A stretch of DNA of 64,000 nucleotides from Clostridiales bacterium CCNA10 (GCA_003573975.1 AP018533.1:2666319-2730318); one strand, 5' to 3'. Counted from the first letter of the stretch, positions 49,648-57,852 are shown. A program made the numbers and translations. Notes: generated by a model not told the origin, from the letters alone.

Positions 49648-50043
49648 TCACTCCGCGTCCTCGTCGGCGTCCACCGTGTCATCGCTCAGGTCCAGGGCAA
49701 AGCGGGTCTCACAGTTGGGGCACTGTACCTCGCCGGCCGCCAGGGCCTCATCGTCGATGAGAATGGGCTCCTCACAGTTGGGACATTCCACCTCGAAGTA
49801 GTCCCCGTCATCCTCGTCCTCGTCGAACACCACGGACTCCACATCTGCCAGGTCATCGGAGAGAACGTCGATCTCCTCGCCCAGAGCCAGAGCGTTCTCC
49901 TCCAGATCCTCGATGGACAGACCGATCTCCTCCAGGATCCCGATCATGACGGAGATGAGTTTGCCCTCCTTGGACTTGTCCACGTCCAGATTCAGGCCCT
50001 CTGCCAGGCCCTTCAAATAGGCGACTTTCTCGGAAATGGTCAT
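49648..50043 (-). CDS. CD1247-like zinc-ribbon protein
   Basis: A 131-residue protein; ATG 50043 (MTISEKVAYLKGLAEGL) follows AAAGGAGC. The helical N-terminal half (LGLSIEDLEENALALGEEID) matches the CD1247 N-terminal domain of Clostridia. An acidic linker leads to a rubredoxin-like zinc ribbon with CPNCEEP and CPNCETR. The function is unknown; the fold suggests protein-protein or nucleic-acid contacts. Confidence 0.8.
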   Translation of the reverse strand: MTISEKVAYLKGLAEGLNLDVDKSKEGKLISVMIGILEEIGLSIEDLEENALALGEEIDVLSDDLADVESVVFDEDEDDGDYFEVECPNCEEPILIDDEALAAGEVQCPNCETRFALDLSDDTVDADEDAE

Positions 50044-50054
50044 AACTTGCTCCT

Positions 50055-50150
50055 TTCTGAGGCGAAGCCTCTCTAACAAACAGCGTTTCTCCCCGCTTTC
50101 CTGCAAGAAAGCGGGACAAAGAACTTTACGCGAAACTTTGTTTCGCTTCG
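50055..50150. repeat. Intergenic hairpin repeat between efp and the zinc-ribbon gene
   Basis: Three stems: GAGGC/GCCTC, CCCGCTTTC/GAAAGCGGG and GCGAAAC/GTTTCGC. The middle stem is followed by acaaagaactttA, like the stem after ybaB (23759-23800), where caaaaagaactttA follows. The two look like one repeat type with compensated stems. Confidence 0.55.
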
Positions 50151-50238
50151 ACAGCTTCGGATGCCATAGAGCAGAGACCAGCCAGGCTGTATCCCGCCGG
50201 TCCCCGCCCTCCCGAAGGAAACGGGATTCAAGCGGAGA

Positions 50239-50808
50239 TCAGCCCTTGCAGCGCTCCAGGTACTCTCCGGTACGGGTGTCGATCTTGATCTTGTCGCCGG
50301 GATTGATGAACAGGGGGACCTTGATCTCGGCCCCGGTCTCCACGATGGCGGGCTTGGTCACATTGGTAGCGGTATCACCCTTGAAGCCGGGATCGGTCTC
50401 AGTGACCTCCAGATCCACAAAGTTGGGGGGCTCCACGCCGAACACGCTGCCCTTGTAGGACATGACCTTGCAGCTCATGTTCTCCTTCACAAAGCGGAAA
50501 GGGTCACCCAGCAGATCCTTACTGATGGGGAGCATATCGAAGGTTTCCATATCCATGAAGTAGTACAGATCGCCGTCGTTATAGCTGTACTCCATGTCCT
50601 TGCGCTCCACGAAGGCCTGCTCGAACTTGGCAGTGGGGTTGAAGGAGGTCTCCGTCACACCGCCGGTGATGATGTTCTTCATCTTGGTGCGGACGAAGGC
50701 GGCGCCCTTGCCGGGCTTGACGTGCTGGAACTCGACGACCTGCATGACCTTACCATCCATCTCAAAGGTCACGCCGTTGCGGAAATCACTGGCGGAAATC
50801 ATTGCCAT
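50239..50808 (-). CDS. efp: Translation elongation factor P
   Basis: A 189-residue EF-P that rescues ribosomes stalled at polyproline. ATG 50808 follows [25 protein letters not shown] and the tip loop [12 protein letters not shown], with the lysine that may be modified, are standard. [18 protein letters not shown] ends the protein. It has its own promoter and follows the aminopeptidase gene, a common pairing. Confidence 0.97.
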   Translation of the reverse strand: MAMISASDFRNGVTFEMDGKVMQVVEFQHVKPGKGAAFVRTKMKNIITGGVTETSFNPTAKFEQAFVERKDMEYSYNDGDLYYFMDMETFDMLPISKDLLGDPFRFVKENMSCKVMSYKGSVFGVEPPNFVDLEVTETDPGFKGDTATNVTKPAIVETGAEIKVPLFINPGDKIKIDTRTGEYLERCKG

Positions 50809-50844
50809 AGGAATCATCCTCCATTGTTTTTAATGAACTGATTT

Positions 50845-50873
50845 ATTTTACCCTTTTTTCCCCCGTTTGACAA
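50845..50873 (-). promoter_or_regulatory. efp promoter
   Basis: On the minus strand, TTGTCA (50868-50873), a 17-bp spacer and TAAAAT (50845-50850). Confidence 0.65.
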
Positions 50874-50899
50874 GGGGGTTTCGGAAAATATACGGGAAA

Positions 50900-51964
50900 T
50901 CAGAGCACGATCAGATTTTTCGGCGCCTGGGTGATGTCCTCACAGCCCCCCTCGCGCAGGACCAGAACGTCCTCGATCCGCACTCCGAAATGTCCGGGCA
51001 GATAGATCCCCGGCTCGGCGGAGATCACCGCCCCGGCGGGAAACACCGTCTGCTCGCTGGGAGAGGCATTGGGGGACTCGTGGATCTCCAGGCCCAGGGA
51101 GTGGCCGAAGCTGTGGGAGAAGAAGGACCCATAGCCCGCCTGCTGGATCGCCTGCCGGGCGGCCCGGTCCACCTCGCTGCCCGTGACGCCGGCCCGGGCG
51201 GCGGCGATCCCCGCCCGCTGGGCCTCCAGCACCGTGTGGTAGACCCGCTCCATCTCATCAGTAGGCTGGCCCACCGCCACCGTCCTGGTCATATCAGAGC
51301 AGTAGCCCTCATAGACACAGCCGAAGTCCATGGTCACAAACATCCCAGGCTGGATCACCGTCTCCCCCGGCACCGCGTGGGGCATGGAGCCGTTGGCGCC
51401 CGCGGCTACGATGGGGTCAAAGGACACCCTCCGCCCGCCCCGGCGCAGCAGCTCATACACCAGCCGGGCGGCGACCTCCTGCTCCGTCAGCCCAGGGCGG
51501 ATGAAGTTCAGGATCTCCCGAAACGCCTCGTCGGTGATGCGCTGGGCCTGGCGCATCCGGGCCAGCTCCTCCTCGTCCTTGGCGGCCCGCAGCCCGTCCA
51601 GCAGGCCCTGAGCCGCCACCAGCTCACAGGGGAGGCTGTCTTTCCAGCGTCCCAGCTCATCCGCACTCACCCGGCCGCTCTCAAAGCCCACCCGCTTCAG
51701 CCCCCGGCGCCGGATCTCCTCCCGCGCCAGGGCCAGATGGCTCTGCCCCCGCTCTGTCAGCACGATTTCTGCCCCTGTCACCTGCTGCCGGGCCGCCTCG
51801 ATGTACCGGCCGTCAGTGGAGTAGCGGGCCCCGTCCCGGCTCACCAGGACCCAGCCCTCCCCCTCAAAGCCCACAGCGTAGCGCTCGCCGGGGGCGCTGG
51901 TGACCAGCATGGCGTCCAGGCCGTGCTCCGGCAGCTGTGCGGTGATTTTTGCAATATGATCCAT
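50900..51964 (-). CDS. Xaa-Pro aminopeptidase (M24B)
   Basis: A 354-residue metallopeptidase from ATG 51964 (MDHIAKITAQLPEHGLDAML). The creatinase N-domain (about 1-130) is followed by a pita-bread fold with dinuclear metal ligands in FVTMDFGCVYEGYCSDMTRT (two Asp), SHSFGHSLGLEIHESP (His), VISAEPGIYLPG (Glu) and VRIEDVLVL (Glu). It removes N-terminal residues before proline in peptides. Sits just upstream of efp, as in many Firmicutes. Confidence 0.94.
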   Translation of the reverse strand: MDHIAKITAQLPEHGLDAMLVTSAPGERYAVGFEGEGWVLVSRDGARYSTDGRYIEAARQQVTGAEIVLTERGQSHLALAREEIRRRGLKRVGFESGRVSADELGRWKDSLPCELVAAQGLLDGLRAAKDEEELARMRQAQRITDEAFREILNFIRPGLTEQEVAARLVYELLRRGGRRVSFDPIVAAGANGSMPHAVPGETVIQPGMFVTMDFGCVYEGYCSDMTRTVAVGQPTDEMERVYHTVLEAQRAGIAAARAGVTGSEVDRAARQAIQQAGYGSFFSHSFGHSLGLEIHESPNASPSEQTVFPAGAVISAEPGIYLPGHFGVRIEDVLVLREGGCEDITQAPKNLIVL

Positions 51965-51980
51965 CGTGATCCTCTCCTCT

Positions 51981-52403
51981 CTAAAACCACAGGCTCGGCC
52001 GCTCCTGAAACTTGGGGTCCGGTCCGTCTGCATAGGGATCATACCTGTCCCGCTGGCAACCAAATTCCTGAAGCCGGCGGATCCTCCCGTCTCCGCTCCA
52101 GTGGATCAGGGAGAGCCCGTCAAATTCCTCCATCCTGCCATCCACCGTATTTTTGAAGTACCACTCCGCCACAGAGCGGTCCCCGTCGTGCAGGATGCTC
52201 CGAAGTTCCCAGACCAGGACCCGCCCGCGGGTGTTCCACTCCTGGAACCAGTGCCGGACCTGGGACACACCGCGGTACTCCGGCCCCCAGCTCTCGATAT
52301 ACTGCACATCTGGAGTAAACAGTGCCGTCAGATCTCCCGCCTTGCCCTCCAGCCACATGGAAAACCAACTGCGGATCGCCCGCTCCTGCCAGACTCTGTC
52401 CAT
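51981..52403 (-). CDS. SnoaL/NTF2-like protein
   Basis: About 140 residues from ATG 52403 (MDRVWQERAIRSWFSMWLEG); an ATG 21 bp earlier is possible. LTALFTPDVQYIESWGPEYRG and SVAEWYFKNTVDGRMEEFDG match the cone-shaped NTF2/SnoaL fold. Such domains bind small hydrophobic ligands or act as isomerases. It precedes the aminopeptidase gene by 16 bp and may be cotranscribed. Confidence 0.8.
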   Translation of the reverse strand: MDRVWQERAIRSWFSMWLEGKAGDLTALFTPDVQYIESWGPEYRGVSQVRHWFQEWNTRGRVLVWELRSILHDGDRSVAEWYFKNTVDGRMEEFDGLSLIHWSGDGRIRRLQEFGCQRDRYDPYADGPDPKFQERPSLWF

Positions 52404-52407
52404 CTCT

Positions 52408-52485
52408 GCACTCCCCATCTCCAATTCCTAACTCCTAATTCCTAACTCCTAGCTCTTAATTCCTAACTCCTAATTCCTAATTCCC
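52408..52485. repeat. AT-rich repeat, one-armed copy
   Basis: Seven or so near-tandem units of about taattcctaactcc run from 52420 to 52485. They match the right arm of the inverted repeat at 40625-40735. Confidence 0.65.
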
Positions 52486-52498
52486 ACAAAACGCCTGG

Positions 52499-52776
52499 TA
52501 GATCCGTTTCATCTCCAGTGCATCCTCCGCCTGCGTCCCCGCGCTTTTTCCCATTCGATGGGCCATCGAATGGGGACCCGTTTTTTCACTGCTCGGCGGA
52601 AATCAATTCCGCCTCCGCCAAGATTTTTGCTCCGCAAAAATGCTTGTTCGGCGCAGACGCGCCGCCCCATCTTGAGATGGGGCCCCTGCGAAAGCGCCTC
52701 TATTCTTGGGCGGCCAGCGCCTCCTGATAGATCTTCTTCATCTCCAGTGCATCCTCCGCCTGCGTCCCGGCGCTTT
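52499..52776. repeat. Structured mobile repeat, copy B, with duplicated gene 3' end
   Basis: A 180-bp element (52548-52727) is flanked by a 49-bp direct repeat (52499-52547 and 52728-52776; 45 of 49 identical). The right copy is the coding tail of the TIM-barrel gene. The left copy encodes AGTQAEDALEMKRIYQAF plus a stop, apparently the old C-terminus. Stems: CCATTCGATGG/CCATCGAATGG, GGCGGAA/TTCCGCC, ATTTTTGC/GCAAAAAT, CGGCGC/GCGCCG and CCCCATC/GATGGGG. Matches copy A at 26885-27062. Confidence 0.82.
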
Positions 52777-53566
52777 CGCAGATGAAAGTAGGGCTCCAGC
52801 CCCGTCGGGCGATCTCCGCCGCCAGAGGAGCCCAGTCCGGACCGAAGCCCCCGTCGTCGGCGAAGGTGCGGTGGCACTTTTCGCCCCCCTTGGGGGTGAA
52901 TTCGATGTGGGAGAAGTGGCTGTGGAAACGGCTGGCCCGCTCCGTCCCCAGCACCTCCTCCACCCGGTCCAGCATCCGAACAAACGCCTTCTGCCCGTCG
53001 TCCGCCCCCAAAGAGCGGGCGTACAGGTGGCCGAAGTCGATACAGGGGATCAGGCGCTCATCCAGGGTGCACAGCTCCAGCACTTCGTCCAGATCCCCCA
53101 GCTGGTTGATCTTTCCCATGGTCTCCGGGCACAGGGCGATGTGCCCGAAGCCTGCTCCGTCACAGGCGGCGATGACCTCCCGCAGGGACGCTCTGGCGGT
53201 CTCCAGGGCCTCCTGCCGGCTGCGCTTCATCAGCGCCCCGGAGTGGATCACCACCCGCTCCGCTCCCATCCAGGAGGCCGCCAGACAGGCCCCCGTGATA
53301 TAGCCGACGGTCTTTTTCAGGGCCTCCGGGTCCGGGTTGGCCAGGTTGATAAAGTAAGGTGCGTGGAGAGACAGGGAGATCCCCGCCTCCACGGCGTTCT
53401 CTCCCACCTTCCGCGCGGTGTCCTCCCCCACATGGACCCCCTTTCCGCACTGGTATTCATAGCAGTCCAGCCCCCGCCCCGCAATCCAGCCGGGCGCGGC
53501 CAGGGAGGATCGGTGGACCCTGGAAAAGCTGTCGCTGTTGCCCGCCGGGCCGAACCGCGCGCTCAC
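52700..53566 (-). CDS. Endonuclease-IV-like TIM-barrel protein
   Basis: A 288-residue protein with a GTG start at 53566 that overlaps the preceding stop (GTGA) and has AAGGAGG 8 bp upstream. Metal-site motifs of the AP-endonuclease-2 fold are LHAPYFINLANPDP, VIHSGAL, ALCPETMGK, CIDFGHLYAR and FHSHFSHIEFT. It could repair abasic sites (Nfo-like) or be a sugar isomerase relative. Its last seven residues (EALAAQE) are supplied by the mobile repeat inserted at its end. Confidence 0.83.
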   Translation of the reverse strand: MSARFGPAGNSDSFSRVHRSSLAAPGWIAGRGLDCYEYQCGKGVHVGEDTARKVGENAVEAGISLSLHAPYFINLANPDPEALKKTVGYITGACLAASWMGAERVVIHSGALMKRSRQEALETARASLREVIAACDGAGFGHIALCPETMGKINQLGDLDEVLELCTLDERLIPCIDFGHLYARSLGADDGQKAFVRMLDRVEEVLGTERASRFHSHFSHIEFTPKGGEKCHRTFADDGGFGPDWAPLAAEIARRGWSPTFICESAGTQAEDALEMKKIYQEALAAQE

Positions 53567-54069
53567 AGGAAGGGCCTCCTTTTTCCCAGCAGGCGGAAGG
53601 GAGTCTCCGCCGCATAGCGCAGATAGCGCCCCGGGTTCCCCGCCAGCCGGATAGGCTCCACCAGCATGGGGACCACCCCGGCGTTGTTGGCCCCCAGGGT
53701 GTCGGTGAAGATCTGGTCGCCCACCATGACGGTCTCCTCCGGCCTGCGCCCCATGCGCTCCATGGCCCGGAGATAGCCCGCCCGCCTGGGCTTGCCGGAG
53801 TGCCCCTGATAGGGGATGCCCAGCCGCTGGGCGAAGCCCTGGGCCCGGCCGGGCCTGCGGCTGTTGGACAGCAGAAACAGCTGGATTCCCTGGGCCTCCA
53901 GTGCCTGCTTCCAGGCCACGATCTCCTCCGGCGGCTCGGTCACGCCATAGGGGACCAGGGTGTTGTCCAGGTCGGCCAGCACTAGGGTGATCCCCCTGGC
54001 CCGCAGGGCCTTTGGATCCAGGGCGGTGACAGAGGGGTAGACCCCTCTTGGAATTGGTGAAACGGGCAC
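53563..54069 (-). CDS. YqeG-family HAD-IIIA phosphatase
   Basis: A 168-residue protein. GTG 54069 has AAGGAGG 8 bp upstream, better than the more distal ATG. LVLADLDNTLVPYG carries the HAD DxDxT nucleophile and acid; LFLLSNSRR and MVGDQIFTDTLGANNAGV are motifs II and III/IV. YqeG proteins are phosphatases with unclear substrates (phosphatidylglycerophosphate in plants and cyanobacteria). Translationally coupled to the TIM-barrel gene. Confidence 0.9.
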   Translation of the reverse strand: MPVSPIPRGVYPSVTALDPKALRARGITLVLADLDNTLVPYGVTEPPEEIVAWKQALEAQGIQLFLLSNSRRPGRAQGFAQRLGIPYQGHSGKPRRAGYLRAMERMGRRPEETVMVGDQIFTDTLGANNAGVVPMLVEPIRLAGNPGRYLRYAAETPFRLLGKRRPFL

Positions 54070-54207
54070 GGATGTGTCCTCCTTTTGTTCTAACCGGTCT
54101 GTCCCGGCCATACAGTGGAACAGACGTCGCCTGGTGCGGGCAAGGGCCGCCCGGCTCTCTGCCCCAGTATATCACGTCAGAAAAATTTGGACAAGGGGGA
54201 CCCTGTC

Positions 54208-55020
54208 ATGTCATTGGAATCCATCATCGTGACCATCACGCCCGACCGCCTGCGGGAGATCCAGCGCCTGCCCGTGATCCCCGCCCACGCGGTCTACCGC
54301 ATGGGGCGCGGGCCTCACCTGTTCCGGGCCAATGGGAGCTCCGCCCCACGGGGCGGGATGATGCTGCTGGACTGCCGCACCTTCGATGGACTGGGGGCCG
54401 CGCCTCCCTTCTGTCAGGAGGTCATCCAGGAGTGCTCCGCCCGGGGCTTTACCGGGGTGGTCTGCGACTTTGAGGCAGGCAGGCTCCCGCCCCTGGAGCA
54501 GGTGGTGCGGGAGCTGGGCGGCCAGTGCCGCCGCCGGAACTGGACCCTTATCGTGCCCGAGCAGTACGGCCACTGCTCCGAGCACGCCCTGGTGATGATC
54601 TCCTCCGCCCTGTCCGGCGGCTCCCTCCGGCAGCGCCTGCAAGAGGCCCAGGAGCGCTTCGGCCGGGACCGGGTGGCCCTGGCCCTCCAACGGGTGGCGG
54701 AGGACTTTTTTCTTCCCTCCCCCTCCGGAAGCGGCACCCCGCTCTCCCAGGACGAGCTGCACCGCCGCATCCATCAGCTCTCTCCCTCCATCTTCTTCTC
54801 CCAGGAGCTGTGCGCCCGGTACTTCACCTACATGAGCCGGGAGTCCGGGGCCCACTTCGTCCTCTTTGATGACGGGGCCACCCTGCGCCGCAAGCTGGAG
54901 GCCGCTCAGAGCCTGGACATCCGCACTGTGCTGGCCCCCTGGCCGGAGATCGCCGACGTCACCGTGGCCCTGGGCCTGTACCCCGCAGAGCGGACCCGCA
55001 CCGGACAAGTTCTCCGTTGA
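54208..55020 (+). CDS. Hypothetical protein, TIM-barrel-like
   Basis: A 270-residue protein; ATG 54208 follows AAGGGGG. FTGVVCDFEAGRLPPLEQVVREL resembles the strand-4 region of GH18-like glycosidases with a possible acid pair DFE. RRNWTLIVPEQYGH is followed by a helical middle and SGAHFVLFDDGATLRR. No signal peptide is present. It is most likely a non-secreted TIM barrel; catalytic function is not established. Confidence 0.65.
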   Translation: MSLESIIVTITPDRLREIQRLPVIPAHAVYRMGRGPHLFRANGSSAPRGGMMLLDCRTFDGLGAAPPFCQEVIQECSARGFTGVVCDFEAGRLPPLEQVVRELGGQCRRRNWTLIVPEQYGHCSEHALVMISSALSGGSLRQRLQEAQERFGRDRVALALQRVAEDFFLPSPSGSGTPLSQDELHRRIHQLSPSIFFSQELCARYFTYMSRESGAHFVLFDDGATLRRKLEAAQSLDIRTVLAPWPEIADVTVALGLYPAERTRTGQVLR

Positions 55021-55076
55021 CGAAAGCCCCCTTCCCCGCTACAATAGGAGTATCACGCAAGAAGGAGGAATGTTCG

Positions 55077-55376
55077 ATGGTCCGTCATATCGTCTCTTGG
55101 AATTTCAAGCCTGAGCTCACCGAGGAGCAGCGCCAGGCCGTCCGGGAGGAGATCGTCCCCCGCATCAACGCGCTGAAGGATCTGGTCCCCTGCGCCCTGG
55201 AGGTGAAGGCCAGCTGCCCGCCTCTGAGCAGCAGCAACTGCGACCTGGTCCTCTACTCCGAGGTCGCCCAGGCCGATGACCTGCCGCTCTATCAGAACCA
55301 CCCGGAGCACCAGGCTGTGCTGCCCCTGATCCGGGAGTATTTCTGTGACCGCCGCTGCTGCGACATCCAGGACTGA
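55077..55376 (+). CDS. Dabb (stress-responsive A/B barrel) protein
   Basis: A 99-residue protein from ATG 55077 after AAGGAGG. MVRHIVSWNFKPELTEEQRQ is the common start, and NCDLVLYSEVAQADDL and YQNHPEHQAVLPLIREYF are Dabb-fold strands. Family members dimerise and bind small molecules or act in stress; the ligand here is not known. It lies 56 bp after the TIM-barrel-like gene. Confidence 0.88.
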   Translation: MVRHIVSWNFKPELTEEQRQAVREEIVPRINALKDLVPCALEVKASCPPLSSSNCDLVLYSEVAQADDLPLYQNHPEHQAVLPLIREYFCDRRCCDIQD

Positions 55377-55399
55377 GCCGCCGCGTCCAGCCAGCACCC

Positions 55400-55430
55400 G
55401 CGCCCCGGAGCCTGCTCCGGGGCGCTTTTC
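55400..55430 (+). terminator. Terminator of the Dabb gene
   Basis: GCGCCCCGGAGC / GCTCCGGGGCGC, then TTTTCCC. Confidence 0.75.
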
Positions 55431-55471
55431 CCGTTTCGCTCCCGTCGTGCCGCCTTCTCGGAAGTCAGGAG

Positions 55472-55499
55472 TTGTTTTTTCCCAAAACTGTGGTATGAT
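55472..55499 (+). promoter_or_regulatory. Promoter of the sodium symporter
   Basis: TTGTTT (55472-55477), a 16-bp spacer and TATGAT (55494-55499). Confidence 0.55.
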
Positions 55500-55551
55500 A
55501 AAGCATACCGAATCCGGTCCGCCTCCGCGGGCCAGCAAAGGACGTGACTCC

Positions 55552-56880
55552 ATGCTGCAAGGTACAAAACGCGACTCCTGGGGCTCCAAATGGGGCTTCA
55601 TTCTGGCCTGTATCGGCTCGGCGGTAGGAATGGGCAATATCTGGCTGTTCCCCGCCCGGGTATCCGCCTATGGCGGGGCCACCTTTCTGATCCCCTATCT
55701 GATCTTCGTGGTCATCATCGGCTCCACCGGCGTCATTGGAGAGATGTCCTTCGGCCGCGCCACCCGCTCCGGTCCGGTCCACGCCTTCGGCGAGGCCACC
55801 CGGATGCGCTTTGGCAGCGACAGGCCGGGCAAGCTGCTGGGACTGATCCCGGTGCTGGGCTCCCTGGCTCTGGCCATCGGCTACTCTGTGGTCACCGGCT
55901 GGATCTTTAAGTACACCTTCCAGTCCTTCACCGGCAGCCTGTCCCAGATGCAGGGCGTGGCCGCCTTTGACGCCAACTTCGGCGCCACTGCCGGAGGCAA
56001 TATCTTTTGGCAGCTGGTAGGGATGGCGGTGACGGTGGTCATCATGGCCTTCGGCATCGGCAGGGGCATCGAAAAGGCAAATAAGGTGATGACCCCCCTG
56101 TTCTATCTGCTGTTCATCGGGCTGGCCGTCTATCTGGCCACCCTCCCCGGGGCCGCTGAGGGCTACCGGTACATTTTCGTCCTCAAGCCCGAGGGCCTGC
56201 TGGACCCTATGGTATGGGTCTTTGCCCTGGGGCAGGCGTTTTTCTCCCTGTCCATCGCGGGCAACGGGACGCTGATCTATGGCTCCTACCTGGGCCGGGA
56301 CTCCGACGTACCGGCTGACGCCAAGATGGTCGCCCTGTTTGACACCCTGGCCGCCATGCTGGCCTCCTTGGTCATCATCCCCGCCATGGCGGTGGCCGGG
56401 GAGCAGCTGAACAACAGCGGCCCGGGCCTGATGTTCATTTTCCTGCCCAATGTGATCAGCCGCCTGCCTGGCGGGCCCATCCTGCTGGTGGTGTTCTTCC
56501 TGGCGGTGCTCTTCGCCGCACTGACCTCTCTGGTCAACCTGTTCGAGGCACCCACCGCCACCCTTCAGGAGCTGTTCCACCTGAAGCGTCCCGCGGCTGT
56601 GGCCATCATCGGCGCGGTCGGTGTGGGCGTTGGGCTGGCCATCGCTCCCATCGTGTCCGACTGGATGGACGTGTGCTCCATCTACATCTGCCCCATCGGC
56701 GCCCTGCTGGCCGGGGTAATGTTCTTCTGGGTGTGTGGAAAGGACTATGTGCTGGAGCAGGTCAATCTGTCCCGAAGCAAGCCCCTGGGCCGCTGGTTTT
56801 ACCCCATGGCCAAATATCTGTTCTGCGGCGTCACCCTGCTGGTACTGATCTTGGGCGCCATCAAGGGCGGCATTGGCTGA
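55552..56880 (+). CDS. Neurotransmitter:sodium symporter family transporter
   Basis: A 442-residue LeuT-fold protein with about 11-12 helices, starting at ATG 55552 after AAAGGACG. The Na+ and substrate region GSAVGMGNIWLFP (helix 1) is conserved, as are GAAEGYRYIF and FSLSIAGNGTLIYGSYLGR (helix 6/7 region). It imports an amino acid or amine with sodium; the exact substrate cannot be read. A trailing tail carries no extra domain. Confidence 0.92.
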   Translation: MLQGTKRDSWGSKWGFILACIGSAVGMGNIWLFPARVSAYGGATFLIPYLIFVVIIGSTGVIGEMSFGRATRSGPVHAFGEATRMRFGSDRPGKLLGLIPVLGSLALAIGYSVVTGWIFKYTFQSFTGSLSQMQGVAAFDANFGATAGGNIFWQLVGMAVTVVIMAFGIGRGIEKANKVMTPLFYLLFIGLAVYLATLPGAAEGYRYIFVLKPEGLLDPMVWVFALGQAFFSLSIAGNGTLIYGSYLGRDSDVPADAKMVALFDTLAAMLASLVIIPAMAVAGEQLNNSGPGLMFIFLPNVISRLPGGPILLVVFFLAVLFAALTSLVNLFEAPTATLQELFHLKRPAAVAIIGAVGVGVGLAIAPIVSDWMDVCSIYICPIGALLAGVMFFWVCGKDYVLEQVNLSRSKPLGRWFYPMAKYLFCGVTLLVLILGAIKGGIG

Positions 56881-56900
56881 ATCTGATCCATATACGACCT

Positions 56901-56927
56901 GCGGGCCGCCCAAACTGGGCGGCCCGC
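56901..56927. terminator. Bidirectional terminator
   Basis: GCGGGCCGCCC / GGGCGGCCCGC with a 5-nt loop, between converging transporter genes. Confidence 0.75.
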
Positions 56928-56934
56928 AGACGTT

Positions 56935-57318
56935 TCATGAAGAGGGTTCCTGGCTGCCCCGCTCCTTCCCAAACAGTTCCATCCCCCCGATGATGATTAA
57001 AAATCCACCGAAGCACCGGCGCAGCAGCTCCACCTCCACCACCGTGGCCACCCAGGCGGTCACACCCGCCGTCAGCAGACCGGCCAGAATGGCAGGCAGC
57101 AGGACGGGCCGAACCACAGAGCCGTTCCTCCAGTGGGCTGGCAGAGCCATGGCGGCGGAGGGAAGAAAATACAGCAGGTTGATCCCCTGGGCCAGGCGCT
57201 GATCCAGGCCGGCGAAGGCGGTCATATACACCAGAAGCAGCGTTCCGCCTCCCACTCCAAAGCCGGACAGCACCCCGGCCGCCCCGCCCGCCAGCAGGGG
57301 GAGCAGCCACTCCCTCAC
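56935..57318 (-). CDS. TauE/SafE (TSUP) half-transporter, second subunit
   Basis: About 127 residues with four hydrophobic helices. GTG 57318 overlaps the previous stop (GTGA); a GTG three codons earlier is also possible. GGAAGVLSGFGVGGGTLLLVYM is the TSUP half-repeat signature, and RLAQGINLLYFLPSAAMALPAH follows. Full TSUP exporters are about 250 residues with two such halves. Here each half is its own gene, so a heterodimer is likely; sulfite, sulfonate or another organic anion is the usual substrate. Confidence 0.82.
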   Translation of the reverse strand: MREWLLPLLAGGAAGVLSGFGVGGGTLLLVYMTAFAGLDQRLAQGINLLYFLPSAAMALPAHWRNGSVVRPVLLPAILAGLLTAGVTAWVATVVEVELLRRCFGGFLIIIGGMELFGKERGSQEPSS

Positions 57319-57671
57319 AGCAGACACCTCGCTCCCCCATACAGCAGCAGAAGCCCGAAAGCCCTCCGGAGCCACACCACCCGCACCCCTCGGAACCACC
57401 TGCCCCCCAGCCAGCCGCCCACCGTTCCGCCGATCAGGTAGGGCAGGGCCGCCATCAGGTCCAGGCCGCCCCGAACCAGATAAACTGCCGCAGACAGGAC
57501 GCACAGGGGCAGTATGACCGCCAGAGAGGTAGAAAATGCCTGCCGCTGCTCCAGCCCGCAGAAGCGGGTGAGCAGGGAGACCAGCACCGATTCGCCGCCT
57601 CCGCCGAACAGTCCGTTTGCCGCTCCGGCCGCCGCCCCGGAGACAGCGAAACGCCAGGTAGTCTTTTTCAT
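57315..57671 (-). CDS. TauE/SafE (TSUP) half-transporter, first subunit
   Basis: About 118 residues from ATG 57671 (MKKTTWRFAVSGAAAGAANG) with AAGGAG upstream. GLFGGGGESVLVSLLTRF is the TSUP glycine motif, and TSLAVILPLCVLSAAVYLVRG and LIGGTVGGWLGGRWFRGV are membrane helices. Coupled to the second half through a 4-bp overlap. Confidence 0.82.
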   Translation of the reverse strand: MKKTTWRFAVSGAAAGAANGLFGGGGESVLVSLLTRFCGLEQRQAFSTSLAVILPLCVLSAAVYLVRGGLDLMAALPYLIGGTVGGWLGGRWFRGVRVVWLRRAFGLLLLYGGARCLL

Positions 57672-57781
57672 GCCAGACACACTCCTTTTCCACAGTGTTC
57701 CTGCCCTGGGCCCTGTTTATGCGCACTCTCCCGCCGTTCAAAGCGGCAAAAAAGAAAATGACAGGATCCCGCAAAAAAAGC

Positions 57782-57810
57782 TTGACACCCGCTCTCGGAT
57801 ATGGTAATAT
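57782..57810 (+). promoter_or_regulatory. tRNA-Leu promoter
   Basis: TTGACA (57782-57787), a 17-bp spacer and TAATAT (57805-57810), 42 bp before the tRNA. Confidence 0.75.
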
Positions 57811-57852
57811 GATGCCTGCACTGAGCAATACAACTGCTCAACCTCCCCATTC

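Noticed and set aside
53570-54175. Upstream extension of the TIM-barrel gene to 54175
   Set aside because: It overlaps the YqeG gene in another frame and has no homology-like pattern; GTG 53566 has an ideal ribosome site.
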